In this document: positions 1-8,241 of the stretch, one piece after another
How the letters are laid out: each line of letters starts with the position of its first letter
Numbering within the stretch: the stretch's first letter is position 1
Assembly: GCA_002309835.1 (NCBI GenBank)
Contig: DBYL01000042.1
Coordinates: 12,399 to 76,398 of the forward strand
Length of the DNA: 64,000 nt
Reading direction: 5' to 3'
Source of the DNA: Bacteroidales bacterium UBA1187
Lineage (GTDB): Bacteria; Bacteroidota; Bacteroidia; Bacteroidales; Paludibacteraceae
Made by a program: the position numbers and the translations under genes
The notes under the pieces: generated by a model
The model's input: only the letters and a program-made list of their open reading frames with translations
Databases searched by the model: none
Told to the model about the DNA's origin: nothing

Positions 1-455
1 TGGATCTGCTCCGTCGCCACAGCCTCGTTGAAGTCCTCTATTGTCTTGGCATACGAATAGGCCTGATAACTCGGATGCGCCACTTCACGATTCGCACCGC
101 CTGTGAACGCACGCACGATACTCGGACGGGAAGTAGGCTCACTCGTCTCCCATTGTTTGAGCTCAACGATGACGACGTTCTGCTGCTGTTGCTCGTCTTG
201 ACCGGCAATGAGGAAGTCGATGCGTTTGGCGGTCAACGGAATCTGATATTCGATGGCGACGTTGCAGTCATCGGCTATCTCCGCATCATCTAGGACGTTG
301 CACATGTACTGCATCGAGTTCGCCCAACTGCGATACTCCGCATCGTTATTATGCGCAATACAATGCTCGAAGAAGGCATTTTCTATCTTCTCCGCGATGA
401 GGTTATTCCGCACATCTTGCGTAAACCCACCTTTCGTATTGCGATAAATAATCAT
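1..455 (-). CDS. DUF2075-type protein, N-terminal part (cut by window edge)
   Basis: The open frame starts at ATG 455 (MIIYRNTKGGF) and runs off the left edge, leaving about 151 residues. The N-terminal part has the layout of a PD-(D/E)XK-like fold: RIDFLIAG followed by VVIVELKQWE, giving the Asp and Glu-x-Lys of such nucleases. This start is typical of Bacteroidota proteins annotated DUF2075, which carry a P-loop helicase/ATPase domain further on; that part lies outside the window. The start codon follows the leader AAAACACAAAGAT used by several genes in this region, and the leader begins at the stop codon of the upstream gene, suggesting co-transcription. The family name is from recollection of the N-terminus only. 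Confidence 0.6.
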   Translation of the reverse strand, partial: MIIYRNTKGGFTQDVRNNLIAEKIENAFFEHCIAHNNDAEYRSWANSMQYMCNVLDDAEIADDCNVAIEYQIPLTAKRIDFLIAGQDEQQQQNVVIVELKQWETSEPTSRPSIVRAFTGGANREVAHPSYQAYSYAKTIEDFNEAVATEQI

Positions 456-471
456 TCTCTATCTTTGTGTT

Positions 472-1062
472 TTAATAGTCAAATGAGGATACGTAACTAT
501 AATTGGTAATCTTGATAGTTGCTTTGCCAAAGTGCTTCGGTACATCAATACCTTTGTTGAGCCTTACCGTCTTCGTCATATGTGCATCGACAGGCTCATG
601 GGATGTCTTGTCGCGATAGTCTATTTGGTTTCCTTCTTGGTCGTAATAAATAATACGGAAATCGGTGCGTTTAATCTCTCTGTCTGTGTTGTTCTGAACC
701 TGGACGGTATATTCCCAACTCTCTACGCCAAAAGACAAGAGACATACAGAGCCTGCCTGGCTCGACTGAGACACCTCGTAGGTGCTCTTGCTACTTCCGC
801 TTCCGCTGAACCCATCCGGAATCTGCATGACGCCAGCAACGAGCAAAGCAATAAGTCCAAAGAGGATGATGAGGTATATCAAGCCCGGGCCTTTTTTGAA
901 CTCCTTGCTCGGGTTAATCAGATATAAGATTAATGCGGCGAGGAGAGGAGAGATGATAAAACTTAATAACAACCATCCTACCACACTCCTATTGGCTTTA
1001 TTGGCTAATATTCCCACCAGCACAAAGCCAACGAGTATTGCTATAATTCCATATGACACCAT
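472..1062 (-). CDS. Membrane protein with C-terminal extracytoplasmic domain
   Basis: The 196-residue product (MVSYGIIAIL...) has three hydrophobic segments in the first 80 or so residues, then a polar domain with the look of a small beta-sandwich (VQVQNNTDREI, FRIIYYDQEGNQ), as in FxLYD-type domains. The central stretch GWLLLSFIISPLLAA resembles GWVLLSFCFSPLLTW in the gene at 23440, so the membrane parts may be related. I start at 1062 because AAAACACAAAGAT lies directly before that ATG, exactly as before the ATG at 8447. An upstream in-frame ATG at 1119 would add 19 residues and overlaps the stop of the rhuM remnant as ATGA, so that longer start is a real alternative. Function is unknown. 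Confidence 0.6.
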   Translation of the reverse strand: MVSYGIIAILVGFVLVGILANKANRSVVGWLLLSFIISPLLAALILYLINPSKEFKKGPGLIYLIILFGLIALLVAGVMQIPDGFSGSGSSKSTYEVSQSSQAGSVCLLSFGVESWEYTVQVQNNTDREIKRTDFRIIYYDQEGNQIDYRDKTSHEPVDAHMTKTVRLNKGIDVPKHFGKATIKITNYSYVSSFDY

Positions 1063-1115
1063 ATCTTTGTGTTTTGCTTTCGGGTTTACTTTCCCTTCCG
1101 GGATTTGATGATCAC

Positions 1116-1582
1116 TCATTCTTGCTCATCAAAAGGCAACGTCGGTAAGGCGAATTTATCGAAATCCGATTCAAACAGGTGGTCCTGGATGACACGGTAT
1201 TTCTCGAACTCCGTCTCGGCAAACTCTTTGGCTTGCTCGGCTGAGACAGTACCTGCATCCTTTAATATCCTATCATCACTTGCTTCCAGGATGATGTATT
1301 GGCATCCAGTTTGTAAAATAATGTGGAATATGTTTTGCCATCCTCGGCAGTATGTGCAAATTTTGCACTAACTGATTCTTGCTGTAATTCACCTGTTTCG
1401 AAGATATTCCTTAGATGCTTGGTGATTACGGATCTATCTACATCAAAAAGCGTAGCCATCGCTTTCTGCGTTGCCCAGATGGTTTCGTCTTTATAAAAGA
1501 CTTGTACTCCTTGTGCTTTGTCTTCGGCTTGGAAGATCAAGAACTCAGCAGTGGAGTTGCGTATTTGTAATTGTTTGGACAT
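1116..1582 (-). pseudogene. RhuM-family protein remnant with internal deletion
   Basis: From ATG 1582 the frame encodes a typical RhuM N-terminus: FLIFQAEDKAQGVQVFYKDE, then a winged-helix-like stretch with VDRSVITKHLRNIF, then KFAHTAEDGKTY. It stops at 1262, where the family would continue with LDMIISVGYR-type sequence. Just downstream in another frame lies a RhuM-like C-terminus (KDAGTVSAEQAKEF, EFEKYRVIQD), ending at a TGA at 1116-1118. The central part of the gene is therefore missing and the frame is broken at the junction, at about 1255-1300. Intact RhuM proteins are about 330-350 residues and occur in pathogenicity and defence islands. It is transcribed from the promoter at 1617-1647. 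The N-terminal 106-residue peptide could still be made. Confidence 0.75.
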
Positions 1583-1614
1583 ATTTGCTTCTTTTCGTTT
1601 CTGCGCGATTTTCG

Positions 1615-1667
1615 CGCAAATTTACTGCTTTTTTTTCACATATGCAAATAAATTGTCATTTTTGACA
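1615..1667 (-). promoter_or_regulatory. Promoter block identical over 53 bp to 4321-4373
   Basis: On the minus strand this block holds TTG (1645-1647), a 20-nt spacer and TAAATTTG (1617-1624), the Bacteroidota promoter pattern, ahead of the rhuM remnant. Upstream of the -33 element is the short inverted repeat TGTCA-AAAA-TGACA, a possible operator. All 53 bases are the same at 4321-4373, in front of an unrelated gene remnant. Confidence 0.8.
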
Positions 1668-1730
1668 TCTTTTACCACAAAAACCTCCCTCTCCTTTATT
1701 CTCTTCCTCCCTCCGCCATCTTCCCCTTTT

Positions 1731-1791
1731 TAGCTTGTGTCTTTTTTATTCTCCATCAACCATCCTTTTCTCAAAAAAAAGACACAAGCTA
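1731..1791. repeat. Perfect 17-bp inverted repeat, 27-nt loop
   Basis: TAGCTTGTGTCTTTTTT (1731-1747) is repeated exactly in inverse orientation at 1775-1791, directly against the -33 TTG of the cupin promoter. No gene reads into it from either side, since the flanking genes diverge, so a simple terminator role is unlikely. It may be an operator, a recombination site or the remnant of a small mobile element. Confidence 0.8.
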
Positions 1792-1822
1792 TTGCACACG
1801 TCAAATATTTGTAATACCTTTG
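1792..1822 (+). promoter_or_regulatory. Promoter of the cupin gene
   Basis: TTG at 1792-1794, a 20-nt spacer and TACCTTTG at 1815-1822 match the Bacteroidota primary sigma pattern, about 28 nt before the ATG at 1850. Confidence 0.8.
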
Positions 1823-1849
1823 CAGCAGAATTGATTACCTCATATCATC

Positions 1850-2212
1850 ATGGCTATTAAGACTACAGAACTGATTCGCACATCGCAGAGTTGGGACGGC
1901 GCTACCTTGCCGGACTTCCCGAATGGTAAACCAGAGTTACGCATCATACGCATAGAGTTCCCCCTTGGCGCCAAGACAGGTTGGCATCATCATACAGTAG
2001 TCAATTACGGCATCGTTCAGCAGGGCGAATTGACCATCGTTTGCCAAGACGGGGCAGAGAAGACCTTCCATGAAGGCGAACCTCTGGTTGAAGTGATTGG
2101 TACTATCCACCGAGGCGAGAACCGTGGCTCCAAGCCCGTCATTCTCAACATGTTCTACTTCTCCATACCCGGAGCAGAGATAACCATTCAACACCCCGAA
2201 TTGGGTGCATAG
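1850..2212 (+). CDS. Single-domain cupin protein
   Basis: A 120-residue protein with one cupin fold. The first motif contains the metal-ligand run HHH (residues 46-48) followed by the glycine-rich turn NYGIVQQGE; the second motif contributes a histidine near residue 87 (GTIHRGENRG). No signal peptide or extra domain is present, so it is probably a small cytoplasmic metal-binding cupin; substrate unknown. It is monocistronic with its own promoter and faces the esterase gene, the two stops being 4 nt apart. Cupins of this size act as isomerases, dioxygenases or sensors, and nothing here decides between them. Confidence 0.8.
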   Translation: MAIKTTELIRTSQSWDGATLPDFPNGKPELRIIRIEFPLGAKTGWHHHTVVNYGIVQQGELTIVCQDGAEKTFHEGEPLVEVIGTIHRGENRGSKPVILNMFYFSIPGAEITIQHPELGA

Positions 2213-2216
2213 TTGT

Positions 2217-4112
2217 TTATCGTACTTCTGCTCCGGTGAGGGTGTAGGTCTTGTCGCCACGTAGGATGAGGATTTGACCGTTGCGGAGGATAAGCCTACC
2301 TCCGTCTCCTCCCTGAAGGGAAGAGGATACTTCATCGATGCCTTCTTTGGAGGGATCAAAAGCCATGCCTTCGATGCGGACATTACGCAGGCCGATGTAC
2401 TTGCTGTCTTTGACCTCTGCGTAGTCATGCCAGGGGAGGATGCGAACGTGCAGCACCTCGCCGGCAGGGATAGTAAGAGTAGGTGTAAGATCAACGTGCT
2501 CGATGACGCGGGAAGGCATGTTGCGTTTCTCATAGATAGTCGTTACATCCGTGAACTCGCTACCGAAGCCTGTATTGAGGTGGTAGCACATGGTCGAAGT
2601 ACCATCGGCAGTTATCTCCATCGCGATACGGGTGATACGTACGTCCATCGCTGCCGGCGCGGTGATGGCGAAATCGAGGTAACGGCTGGCGTTCTCGTCT
2701 ATCTCGCCTGCAGGCCACGGGGTGCGGCTGCTACCATCAGCGGAGTTATGGAAACGCGCGAGCACGATAGTGGTCGAATCGCCGTCTACGAAGTAGTTCT
2801 TGGCGGCGTTGTAATCGATACAAGCCATCTGGCTCATGGTGAACTCCGCGCTGATCGGTCCTTCCACTATGGGATTGGGAACCGGTTTGGCGCCGATTGC
2901 CCAGAAGGCGCTGACAGCAGCACCGCCGTCGAGCGAGATCGCCATAGCGCTGACCGGAACCGATACGGTATGTTCGCCGGAGGAGATATAAACGGTGTCG
3001 TAATGGAGTCCGCCGGTAGTGTAGTTAGCGCGTACATACACTCTTTGGAACATCGAACCGCCTTCATACGAGGCTTGTGCGGTCGAAGCGTAGTTCTCCT
3101 TATCAAGCGAGATGAGCAGGTTAGCCGAAGCGCTGAGGTTTACAGTACCTGCTGCGGGTTCGAGACCGTAGCCTGTGAGCAGGAACTCTTTGTTCTGCGG
3201 CACGGAGCAATAGGTCTCGCCGATATTGATGGCGTTGGGGTTAGCGGTGATGTCGGTAGGAATATCGATATACTCCGCGAGTACACCTTCGTTCTTGAGT
3301 AGTTGTGCCGCTGCGCGTGCTACGAGGTTGCCTCCCATGGCATTAGTGTGGGTCTTGTCTCCGGAGCAGAAGAGCAGGCTCAGACACTGGCTCTCGCCGT
3401 ATGAGAGATAGAGCTCGCGGGTTGCTTCGGTGAGGTCGATGAACGGCACGTTCTTCTCTTCCGCTACGATACGCATCGCCTCTACATAACTCATCGACAG
3501 GTCGGTGGCGGGTACGCTTTGGTTCTGCTTGAGTTCGCCGTTCTCAATCTTGGCGAACTTATCGCCGAGGTCGTGTTGTCCTTTGCGGGTGATGTTATTG
3601 CCACTGAAGTAGGCGCGGCAGATAGGGCCTACCAAAACAGGGTTCACACCCAGTTCGCGCGCTTCATCGATGAACAGACGCAGGTACTCGCGGTAGGTCG
3701 TCTGCGGGTTCGTTCCGCGTGCATCGGTCGGAGCAGGCAGGCTATGCTCCTTGCAATAGGCTGCGTACTCCTGGTTATCCAATCCGGCGAGGTTGCTGTC
3801 GTTGCCTTCGTCATTGTGGGCAAACTGGATAAGCAGGTAGTCGCCTGCGCTCATCTGGCTCTTGACGGAAGCCCAATACGCAGCGCCGGTGTAGAATCCA
3901 CGGGTGTCGGCGCCTGATTTGCCACGGTTGTTGACGGTGACAAACGAAGGATCAAAGAACGAACCGAGGTACATGCCCCAGCCGCGTTTGTCGGTGGTAC
4001 TCTCGTCATACTCTGCCATCGTCGAATCGCCGATAGTGTGTACTTTGATGGCTCCCTGCATCATCGGCAGGAAGAGCGTTATTGCTGCGAAAAGCGAAAA
4101 GAATTTTCTCAT
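2217..4112 (-). CDS. Secreted GDSL/SGNH esterase, rhamnogalacturonan acetylesterase-like (CE12)
   Basis: A 631-residue exported protein. An N-terminal signal peptide (MRKFFSLFAAITLFLPMMQG) is followed by an SGNH-hydrolase domain: block I HTIGDSTMAEYD with the catalytic Ser, block II NRGKSGADTRGF with the Gly, block III LIQFAHNDEGN with the Asn, and GDKTHTNAMGG, which probably supplies the Asp/His pair. This pattern fits CE12 enzymes that remove acetyl groups from pectic rhamnogalacturonan. The middle and C-terminal parts look like beta-sandwich domains. The last 30 or so residues (LILRNGQILILRGDKTYTL) match the tail of the gene at 8470. It lies 37 nt after the short reading frame at 4150 and probably shares its promoter at 4323-4353. 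Confidence 0.85.
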   Translation of the reverse strand: MRKFFSLFAAITLFLPMMQGAIKVHTIGDSTMAEYDESTTDKRGWGMYLGSFFDPSFVTVNNRGKSGADTRGFYTGAAYWASVKSQMSAGDYLLIQFAHNDEGNDSNLAGLDNQEYAAYCKEHSLPAPTDARGTNPQTTYREYLRLFIDEARELGVNPVLVGPICRAYFSGNNITRKGQHDLGDKFAKIENGELKQNQSVPATDLSMSYVEAMRIVAEEKNVPFIDLTEATRELYLSYGESQCLSLLFCSGDKTHTNAMGGNLVARAAAQLLKNEGVLAEYIDIPTDITANPNAINIGETYCSVPQNKEFLLTGYGLEPAAGTVNLSASANLLISLDKENYASTAQASYEGGSMFQRVYVRANYTTGGLHYDTVYISSGEHTVSVPVSAMAISLDGGAAVSAFWAIGAKPVPNPIVEGPISAEFTMSQMACIDYNAAKNYFVDGDSTTIVLARFHNSADGSSRTPWPAGEIDENASRYLDFAITAPAAMDVRITRIAMEITADGTSTMCYHLNTGFGSEFTDVTTIYEKRNMPSRVIEHVDLTPTLTIPAGEVLHVRILPWHDYAEVKDSKYIGLRNVRIEGMAFDPSKEGIDEVSSSLQGGDGGRLILRNGQILILRGDKTYTLTGAEVR

Positions 4113-4149
4113 GGTATAAATTATTAATTGTTAAATGGTTATATGATTT

Positions 4150-4281
4150 TCACACATTCGGGAACATAGCGATGATGCGGCGGAGGTAGTTCGGGTCTCC
4201 GAAATCGCGGAAGCCGATGTCTTTTTGATTGAGCGGCTCGATAGCTCTGTAGCGTACAATAGCTCCCTTATTCTGTGCCAT
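4150..4281 (-). pseudogene. Chimeric 43-codon remnant: WYL-regulator-like start joined to an unknown tail
   Basis: The frame from ATG 4281 gives 43 residues. The first 14 (MAQNKGAIVRYRAI) resemble the start of Bacteroidota WYL-domain regulators, but the WYL domain is absent. The rest ends KDIGFRDFGDPNYLRRIIAMF, which nearly repeats the tail decoded at 11110-11181 (GFRDFADPNYLRRILGMF). It has a full promoter and the conserved A-rich leader, so it may be expressed. I read it as a deletion scar; a genuine small protein is possible. Confidence 0.55.
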
Positions 4282-4306
4282 GATATCTTTGTGTTTTAAA
4301 TCGTGC
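4279..4306. repeat. 28-bp block identical to 8239-8266
   Basis: The start codon, the A-rich leader and 11 bases upstream are identical here and at 8239-8266. At the second site those upstream bases encode the end of a 63-residue protein (IRTI-stop). Here no such gene is present, so the bases look like a leftover of recombination with a locus of that type. Confidence 0.8.
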
Positions 4307-4320
4307 TAAAACCTTCAAGC

Positions 4321-4373
4321 CGCAAATTTACTGCTTTTTTTTCACATATGCAAATAAATTGTCATTTTTGACA
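4321..4373 (-). promoter_or_regulatory. Promoter block identical over 53 bp to 1615-1667
   Basis: TTG (4351-4353), a 20-nt spacer and TAAATTTG (4323-4330) on the minus strand. It probably drives the 43-codon remnant and the esterase gene beyond it. It includes the same TGTCA-AAAA-TGACA inverted repeat as the first copy. Confidence 0.8.
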
Positions 4374-4383
4374 ATTTTTGCAC

Positions 4384-4412
4384 AAAAAAAAAGCAGCCTC
4401 TCGACTGCTTTT
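4384..4412 (-). terminator. Rho-independent terminator of the minus-strand unit ending at 4454
   Basis: On the minus strand AAAAGCAG, an 8-nt loop and CTGCTTTT form a hairpin that runs into nine T residues. It lies 42 nt after the stop of the lipoprotein gene at 4454-6460 and separates it from the next promoter. Confidence 0.8.
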
Positions 4413-4453
4413 CTCCTTCCATATCTCAGATTTTGTTTTAGCTTGTAAAGATA

Positions 4454-6460
4454 CTATTCTTTTTCGTCCTCTTCTACACGGCGGATGGTGATTGTACCTA
4501 CGCCTGTTTCTTCCGTTTCAATCTCCGGTGCTCCGCGATACGGTAAATAAGACTCGGTATAGAATACACGGTGGAAATCAATATCTGCACTCATATAAAC
4601 ATTATCCGTCGTTAAACTATAATCGGATGATTTATCACTCCAGTTATATAACGGGAAAGTTCCCTCAACTAAATTGAGCATAATACTGGATGGATAGATC
4701 TGGTTGGATATGGCTGATACTACCGGTCCTGTTGCCACCTCCGGCGTGATTGTTTCCGTTCGCGTACCGGTAATCATAGTCCCTAATTCGAAATTGGTCG
4801 CGTTGGTGGAGTAATAATAAGCTGTGCCGGAAAGCGTAGAAGTATACACGGTGCTATCAATCATCACAGGACCGTATTCTTCTCCTTCCAAGCCCGTTAA
4901 ACCAAGCGTTACACGGCCATTCAGTCCGGTCATGTGTTCAAATCCGATATTCTCCCGCGGGTGTAAAATATAATGCGGTTCGTAAGTGAATTGGTATTTA
5001 TATTTGGCCGCAAGAACCTCTTGGGGACCTTGTTGAAGTGCTACTTCTCCCCAGTCCTCCCAAGAAGAGGTCCATTCCGGATAATCATACGAAATAGAAG
5101 CCGGGTCGATAGTTACGCTAACCGTTCCTTTCATAACAGGGAAGTCCATTTTTGCTTCGGGTATATACTTTGTGCCGGCATATTGGATGCGCGCCGAGCC
5201 CACGACGTCAAAGGAAACGGATTTCGTATCACCGCTATACGAATAAGCACGGAACATCTCTAAGGCCGGAATACGTTCGTTGTATTTATCCACGCTCGTT
5301 ATGGTTGCAGTCTTTTTAACAGGGATTCTCCATGTTATCTCCCATGCATCTCCACCGCCCACTTTGACAGGGATCTGGATATCTGTGAAGAGGTCAGCGT
5401 CGATGGCACTCACGGCTTTTGCATAGATGATACCTTTGCCTTCCTCTACACCCCTCACCGTGATCTTGACTTCTCCGTTAGAGTCCGTCTTTTTGTTCAC
5501 TACATCGCAGGCTAACTCCGGCGAGAAGGAGAGTTGAATCAACTGATTAGCCAAGGCGTCTCCGCCGCAATGGGCTCTGATGGTCACTTCGGTTGTCTTG
5601 CCTTTCTCAATCTTGCTCTCTTTGGCAGCGCCCGCCAGATCCGTGGCGCACGGTTCACCGTACAGTTCTATCGTGCGGCTGACAGATGAGTTGCCGAGAT
5701 GCGAAGAAGCATACGCGTCCGAATAACCGATGGAAGTGATGATGTTATGTTGGCTTTTCTGCTTGTATGTACCTCCGCCTTGCCGTATAGAGCCATTCTC
5801 CTCTTTTGCCCAGAAGCCGAAGATGCCGCAAGCCTCCGCACATATACTTACCGCTTGTCCGCCCATGTTCGCCCGTGTAGCGAAATGATAGCCGTCGAAC
5901 TGGGAATCGTATACTTCTTTTAGAACACTCTTCACGGCCTCGGAGATGGCTGTTTCACCTGTCTTGTCGCCGACAGCAGCGTCCAGTTGTCCGAAGAAAT
6001 CGCTCCATCCTCCGGTCATCGCAGCATAGGTGCTGAAATGGTCCACATAGAACGTCACCTTATCTCCCTCGCGTTTCCCGACATCCGTCAAGTACCATTT
6101 GGCGGAATCCGGCGACCAATAGAAGATATCTATCTTGTCTTCCTTCACCGTCTGGTTCAGCGGCATGGACACTTGCAGCGGTTTATAAAAGATCAGTCCT
6201 TCCGGCGTCAGTTTCAGTCTTCCCTGTATATCCGAAGGCAGGCTTCCCACGCTCTCGTCCAGGTTCTCCATATACTCGACGGTCACCTCTGTAGGCGAGG
6301 AGACCGCTCCTTGCGGCACGACGATAGACACGCCGTTGCTGAGGTTGAATACACCGCCTTCCGGCTGCAACTGCGCCTTTGCGGTTGGTTGCTGCGGACC
6401 ATTGCTACTGCAGGCTATGAATGCCAGCGTAGCGAGACAAAGGATGATTAGTTTTTTCAT
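4454..6460 (-). CDS. Large surface lipoprotein with ZU5-like N-terminal domain
   Basis: A 668-residue lipoprotein with signal sequence and lipobox (LAFIAC, Cys 17). Residues about 30-150 form a ZU5-like module: GGVFNLSNGVSIVVPQGAV, LTPEGLIFYKPLQVSMPL and FYVDHFSTYAAMTGG, as seen in Bacteroidota and in eukaryotic ZU5 proteins. An Ig-like segment follows (VTIRAHCGGDALANQLIQLS, then DSNGEVKITVRG), then a long beta-rich part with no recognised domain. The start follows GAAAAGATATG, a variant of the local leader. It is the last gene before a terminator. A surface binding or structural role is an inference; no catalytic motif is seen. Confidence 0.75.
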   Translation of the reverse strand: MKKLIILCLATLAFIACSSNGPQQPTAKAQLQPEGGVFNLSNGVSIVVPQGAVSSPTEVTVEYMENLDESVGSLPSDIQGRLKLTPEGLIFYKPLQVSMPLNQTVKEDKIDIFYWSPDSAKWYLTDVGKREGDKVTFYVDHFSTYAAMTGGWSDFFGQLDAAVGDKTGETAISEAVKSVLKEVYDSQFDGYHFATRANMGGQAVSICAEACGIFGFWAKEENGSIRQGGGTYKQKSQHNIITSIGYSDAYASSHLGNSSVSRTIELYGEPCATDLAGAAKESKIEKGKTTEVTIRAHCGGDALANQLIQLSFSPELACDVVNKKTDSNGEVKITVRGVEEGKGIIYAKAVSAIDADLFTDIQIPVKVGGGDAWEITWRIPVKKTATITSVDKYNERIPALEMFRAYSYSGDTKSVSFDVVGSARIQYAGTKYIPEAKMDFPVMKGTVSVTIDPASISYDYPEWTSSWEDWGEVALQQGPQEVLAAKYKYQFTYEPHYILHPRENIGFEHMTGLNGRVTLGLTGLEGEEYGPVMIDSTVYTSTLSGTAYYYSTNATNFELGTMITGTRTETITPEVATGPVVSAISNQIYPSSIMLNLVEGTFPLYNWSDKSSDYSLTTDNVYMSADIDFHRVFYTESYLPYRGAPEIETEETGVGTITIRRVEEDEKE

Positions 6461-6525
6461 ATCTTTTCTTTTTTCCCTTATGTCTGGGTTTTTACTTGAT
6501 CCTTTTTACTCCTACTTAGTGCTTT

Positions 6526-7320
6526 TTATTCGATGGGGACGATGTGGCCAAAAGACATCCAAGGGAAGACACTTTTATATGTCTTAACAGCAGATGCCGG
6601 GACATAAAGGTCGATGTCACCTATCTTGCAATTTAGAAAGGTGTTGTTAGAAACTGAAGGCGGTTGAAGTGCGTAGCAATAGATTTTCCCCAGCCACGAG
6701 CAGTCGGTAAAAGCAAAATCACCAATCATTTTTACATGATTGCCTATCGTCACTGTCTCAAGTTTTGTACAGCCGTTAAAAAGATTATCTTGAAGGTAAT
6801 ACACCTGTGACTTAATAATGGCGGATTTAATGCCGGAGAAATAGAAAACAGCCGAACCGATTTGATACACCTTATCCGGCAGTTCCACAGCAGTCAAAGC
6901 ACTCGTTTTTGCGAAGGCTAAATTGCCAATACTACTTAGAGAAGCGTTGGGGGCGAAAGAGACCGTAGTAAGGGCTGTACATTCCTGAAAAGCGCTATCG
7001 GGAATTTTGGTGACATGCTTCGGAATCCTCACAGCAGTAAGTTGATCGGCCTTATAGAAAGCCTTCTCGGCGATCTCTCTGACGATGAAAGCTGTGTCAT
7101 GGTAGAAAAGTGTATCCGGCAACATCACATCGCCTTGGTATTTCGCATTATCTGGCAAAGGAAGTACCGTTGCATTCATGCCGGAAAGCGAGTAATGCAC
7201 ACCATCAATCATTACATTGACAGGCGAATTAATGCCTACCTGCGGGTCTTCCGGCGTCTTCTCGCATGCGATGAGCAGCAGAGCTGCAGCTATAATGATG
7301 AAATGATGAAAAGGTTTCAT
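6526..7320 (-). CDS. BspA-like leucine-rich-repeat lipoprotein
   Basis: A 264-residue lipoprotein: signal MKPFHHFIIIAAALLLIAC, then a short linker and about six 22-24-residue repeats of the LRR_5 (BspA) type, such as LTAVRIPKHVTKIPDSAFQ and LETVTIGNHVKMIGDFAF. It ends in the usual capping segment (LYVPASAVKTYKSVFPW). BspA-like proteins are displayed on the cell surface and bind host or bacterial proteins; the ligand here is unknown. The signal-peptide DNA is close to that of the unrelated lipoprotein at 12312, a sign of cassette exchange. Confidence 0.85.
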   Translation of the reverse strand: MKPFHHFIIIAAALLLIACEKTPEDPQVGINSPVNVMIDGVHYSLSGMNATVLPLPDNAKYQGDVMLPDTLFYHDTAFIVREIAEKAFYKADQLTAVRIPKHVTKIPDSAFQECTALTTVSFAPNASLSSIGNLAFAKTSALTAVELPDKVYQIGSAVFYFSGIKSAIIKSQVYYLQDNLFNGCTKLETVTIGNHVKMIGDFAFTDCSWLGKIYCYALQPPSVSNNTFLNCKIGDIDLYVPASAVKTYKSVFPWMSFGHIVPIE

Positions 7321-7362
7321 ATAATCAAAAATGATTTAAGTAAATAAAGATTATTACTTGTC

Positions 7363-8241
7363 TTACTCTTCTTGCTCGTAGTAGTACGAGTAGTCGATAC
7401 CCTTCATGAAGAGTTCGCGGTCAGCAATCCGGTCTGTTAACGCGCCCTTGAGCAGGGCTTTGATATATTTAGCATCGGTGGTACTGGCGTGCATAGCGCG
7501 CAAATACTTCTTCTTGTCAATCAAACTCCAGTCCACGCATTGATGCAGCGACTGTTTGAAGATCATATCCAGCCAGATACGTGTGCTACGTCCATTACCT
7601 TCCATGAACGGGTGCGCGATATTCATCTCTACGTATTTATCCACGATCTCGTCGAATGTGCTTTGCGGCATGGCTTCTATCTGCTCCAGACTCTCCTTCA
7701 AGTACTCGGCACGGCAGAAGAGCGTGCCATCTTTCCAAATGGTCTTGGTACGTATCTGTCCCGCAAAATCATAGAGACCGCCGAAGATATACGCGTGAAT
7801 CTTCTGCAAGGCTTTAACCGTGCCGACTTCTTCATCGGCGATGATATTACTCTCCCAGAAAGTGTACGCTTTCTTGCGGCTCTGTCCATCAATGGAATTG
7901 TCGGAGAACGTGAACCAATCGAGGAAGGCAGTTGCTTTATTGTTCGGTATAGACTTTGCCAATTTGATCACACCATCATGGTCAACAGCATCAGCCAAAC
8001 GACGCTTGCCGTCAGGAGCAAGTAGTTTCAACTGGGTAGTGGCACTAACCAGTTCACTTTGCTCTTTCTTCAATTTTGCCTTGAGATACTTCCAGTAGTT
8101 ACGGTTCTTCTGGTAGTCCTCTTGCTCATTGATAGCGCCGATGATGTCGAGCACCGAGAAGAACCATTTGCTCTGCTCGTCATCCCAGACACCACGTACT
8201 TTGCTGTCTTTGTAGAAGCGTATGGATACTTTTGTTGCCAT
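7363..8241 (-). CDS. Fic-domain protein with Bro-N-like N-terminal domain
   Basis: A 292-residue protein. Residues 1-115 resemble the Bro-N/antirepressor domain of phage and DinD-type proteins (KWFFSVLDIIGAI; HDGVIKLAKSI; AFLDWF). Residues 130-292 are a Fic domain with the motif HPFMEGNGR at 210-218 plus Arg 221, as in AMP-transferring Fic enzymes. The C-terminus has SYYYE (285-289), matching the class III auto-inhibitory helix [S/T]xxxE[G/N], where Ser and Glu are kept but the last position is Gln. This suggests a self-inhibited AMPylating toxin or regulator. The start follows the A-rich leader, which overlaps the stop of the 63-residue gene upstream. Confidence 0.85.
   Translation of the reverse strand: MATKVSIRFYKDSKVRGVWDDEQSKWFFSVLDIIGAINEQEDYQKNRNYWKYLKAKLKKEQSELVSATTQLKLLAPDGKRRLADAVDHDGVIKLAKSIPNNKATAFLDWFTFSDNSIDGQSRKKAYTFWESNIIADEEVGTVKALQKIHAYIFGGLYDFAGQIRTKTIWKDGTLFCRAEYLKESLEQIEAMPQSTFDEIVDKYVEMNIAHPFMEGNGRSTRIWLDMIFKQSLHQCVDWSLIDKKKYLRAMHASTTDAKYIKALLKGALTDRIADRELFMKGIDYSYYYEQEE

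Noticed and set aside
1262..1582. Intact 106-residue RhuM-like gene
   Set aside because: The family C-terminus is found just downstream in another frame, so it is the N-terminal part of a deleted gene.
2274..3302. 342-residue plus-strand frame
   Set aside because: Antisense to the esterase gene, whose signal peptide and SGNH motifs prove the minus strand; the plus frame has no family features.
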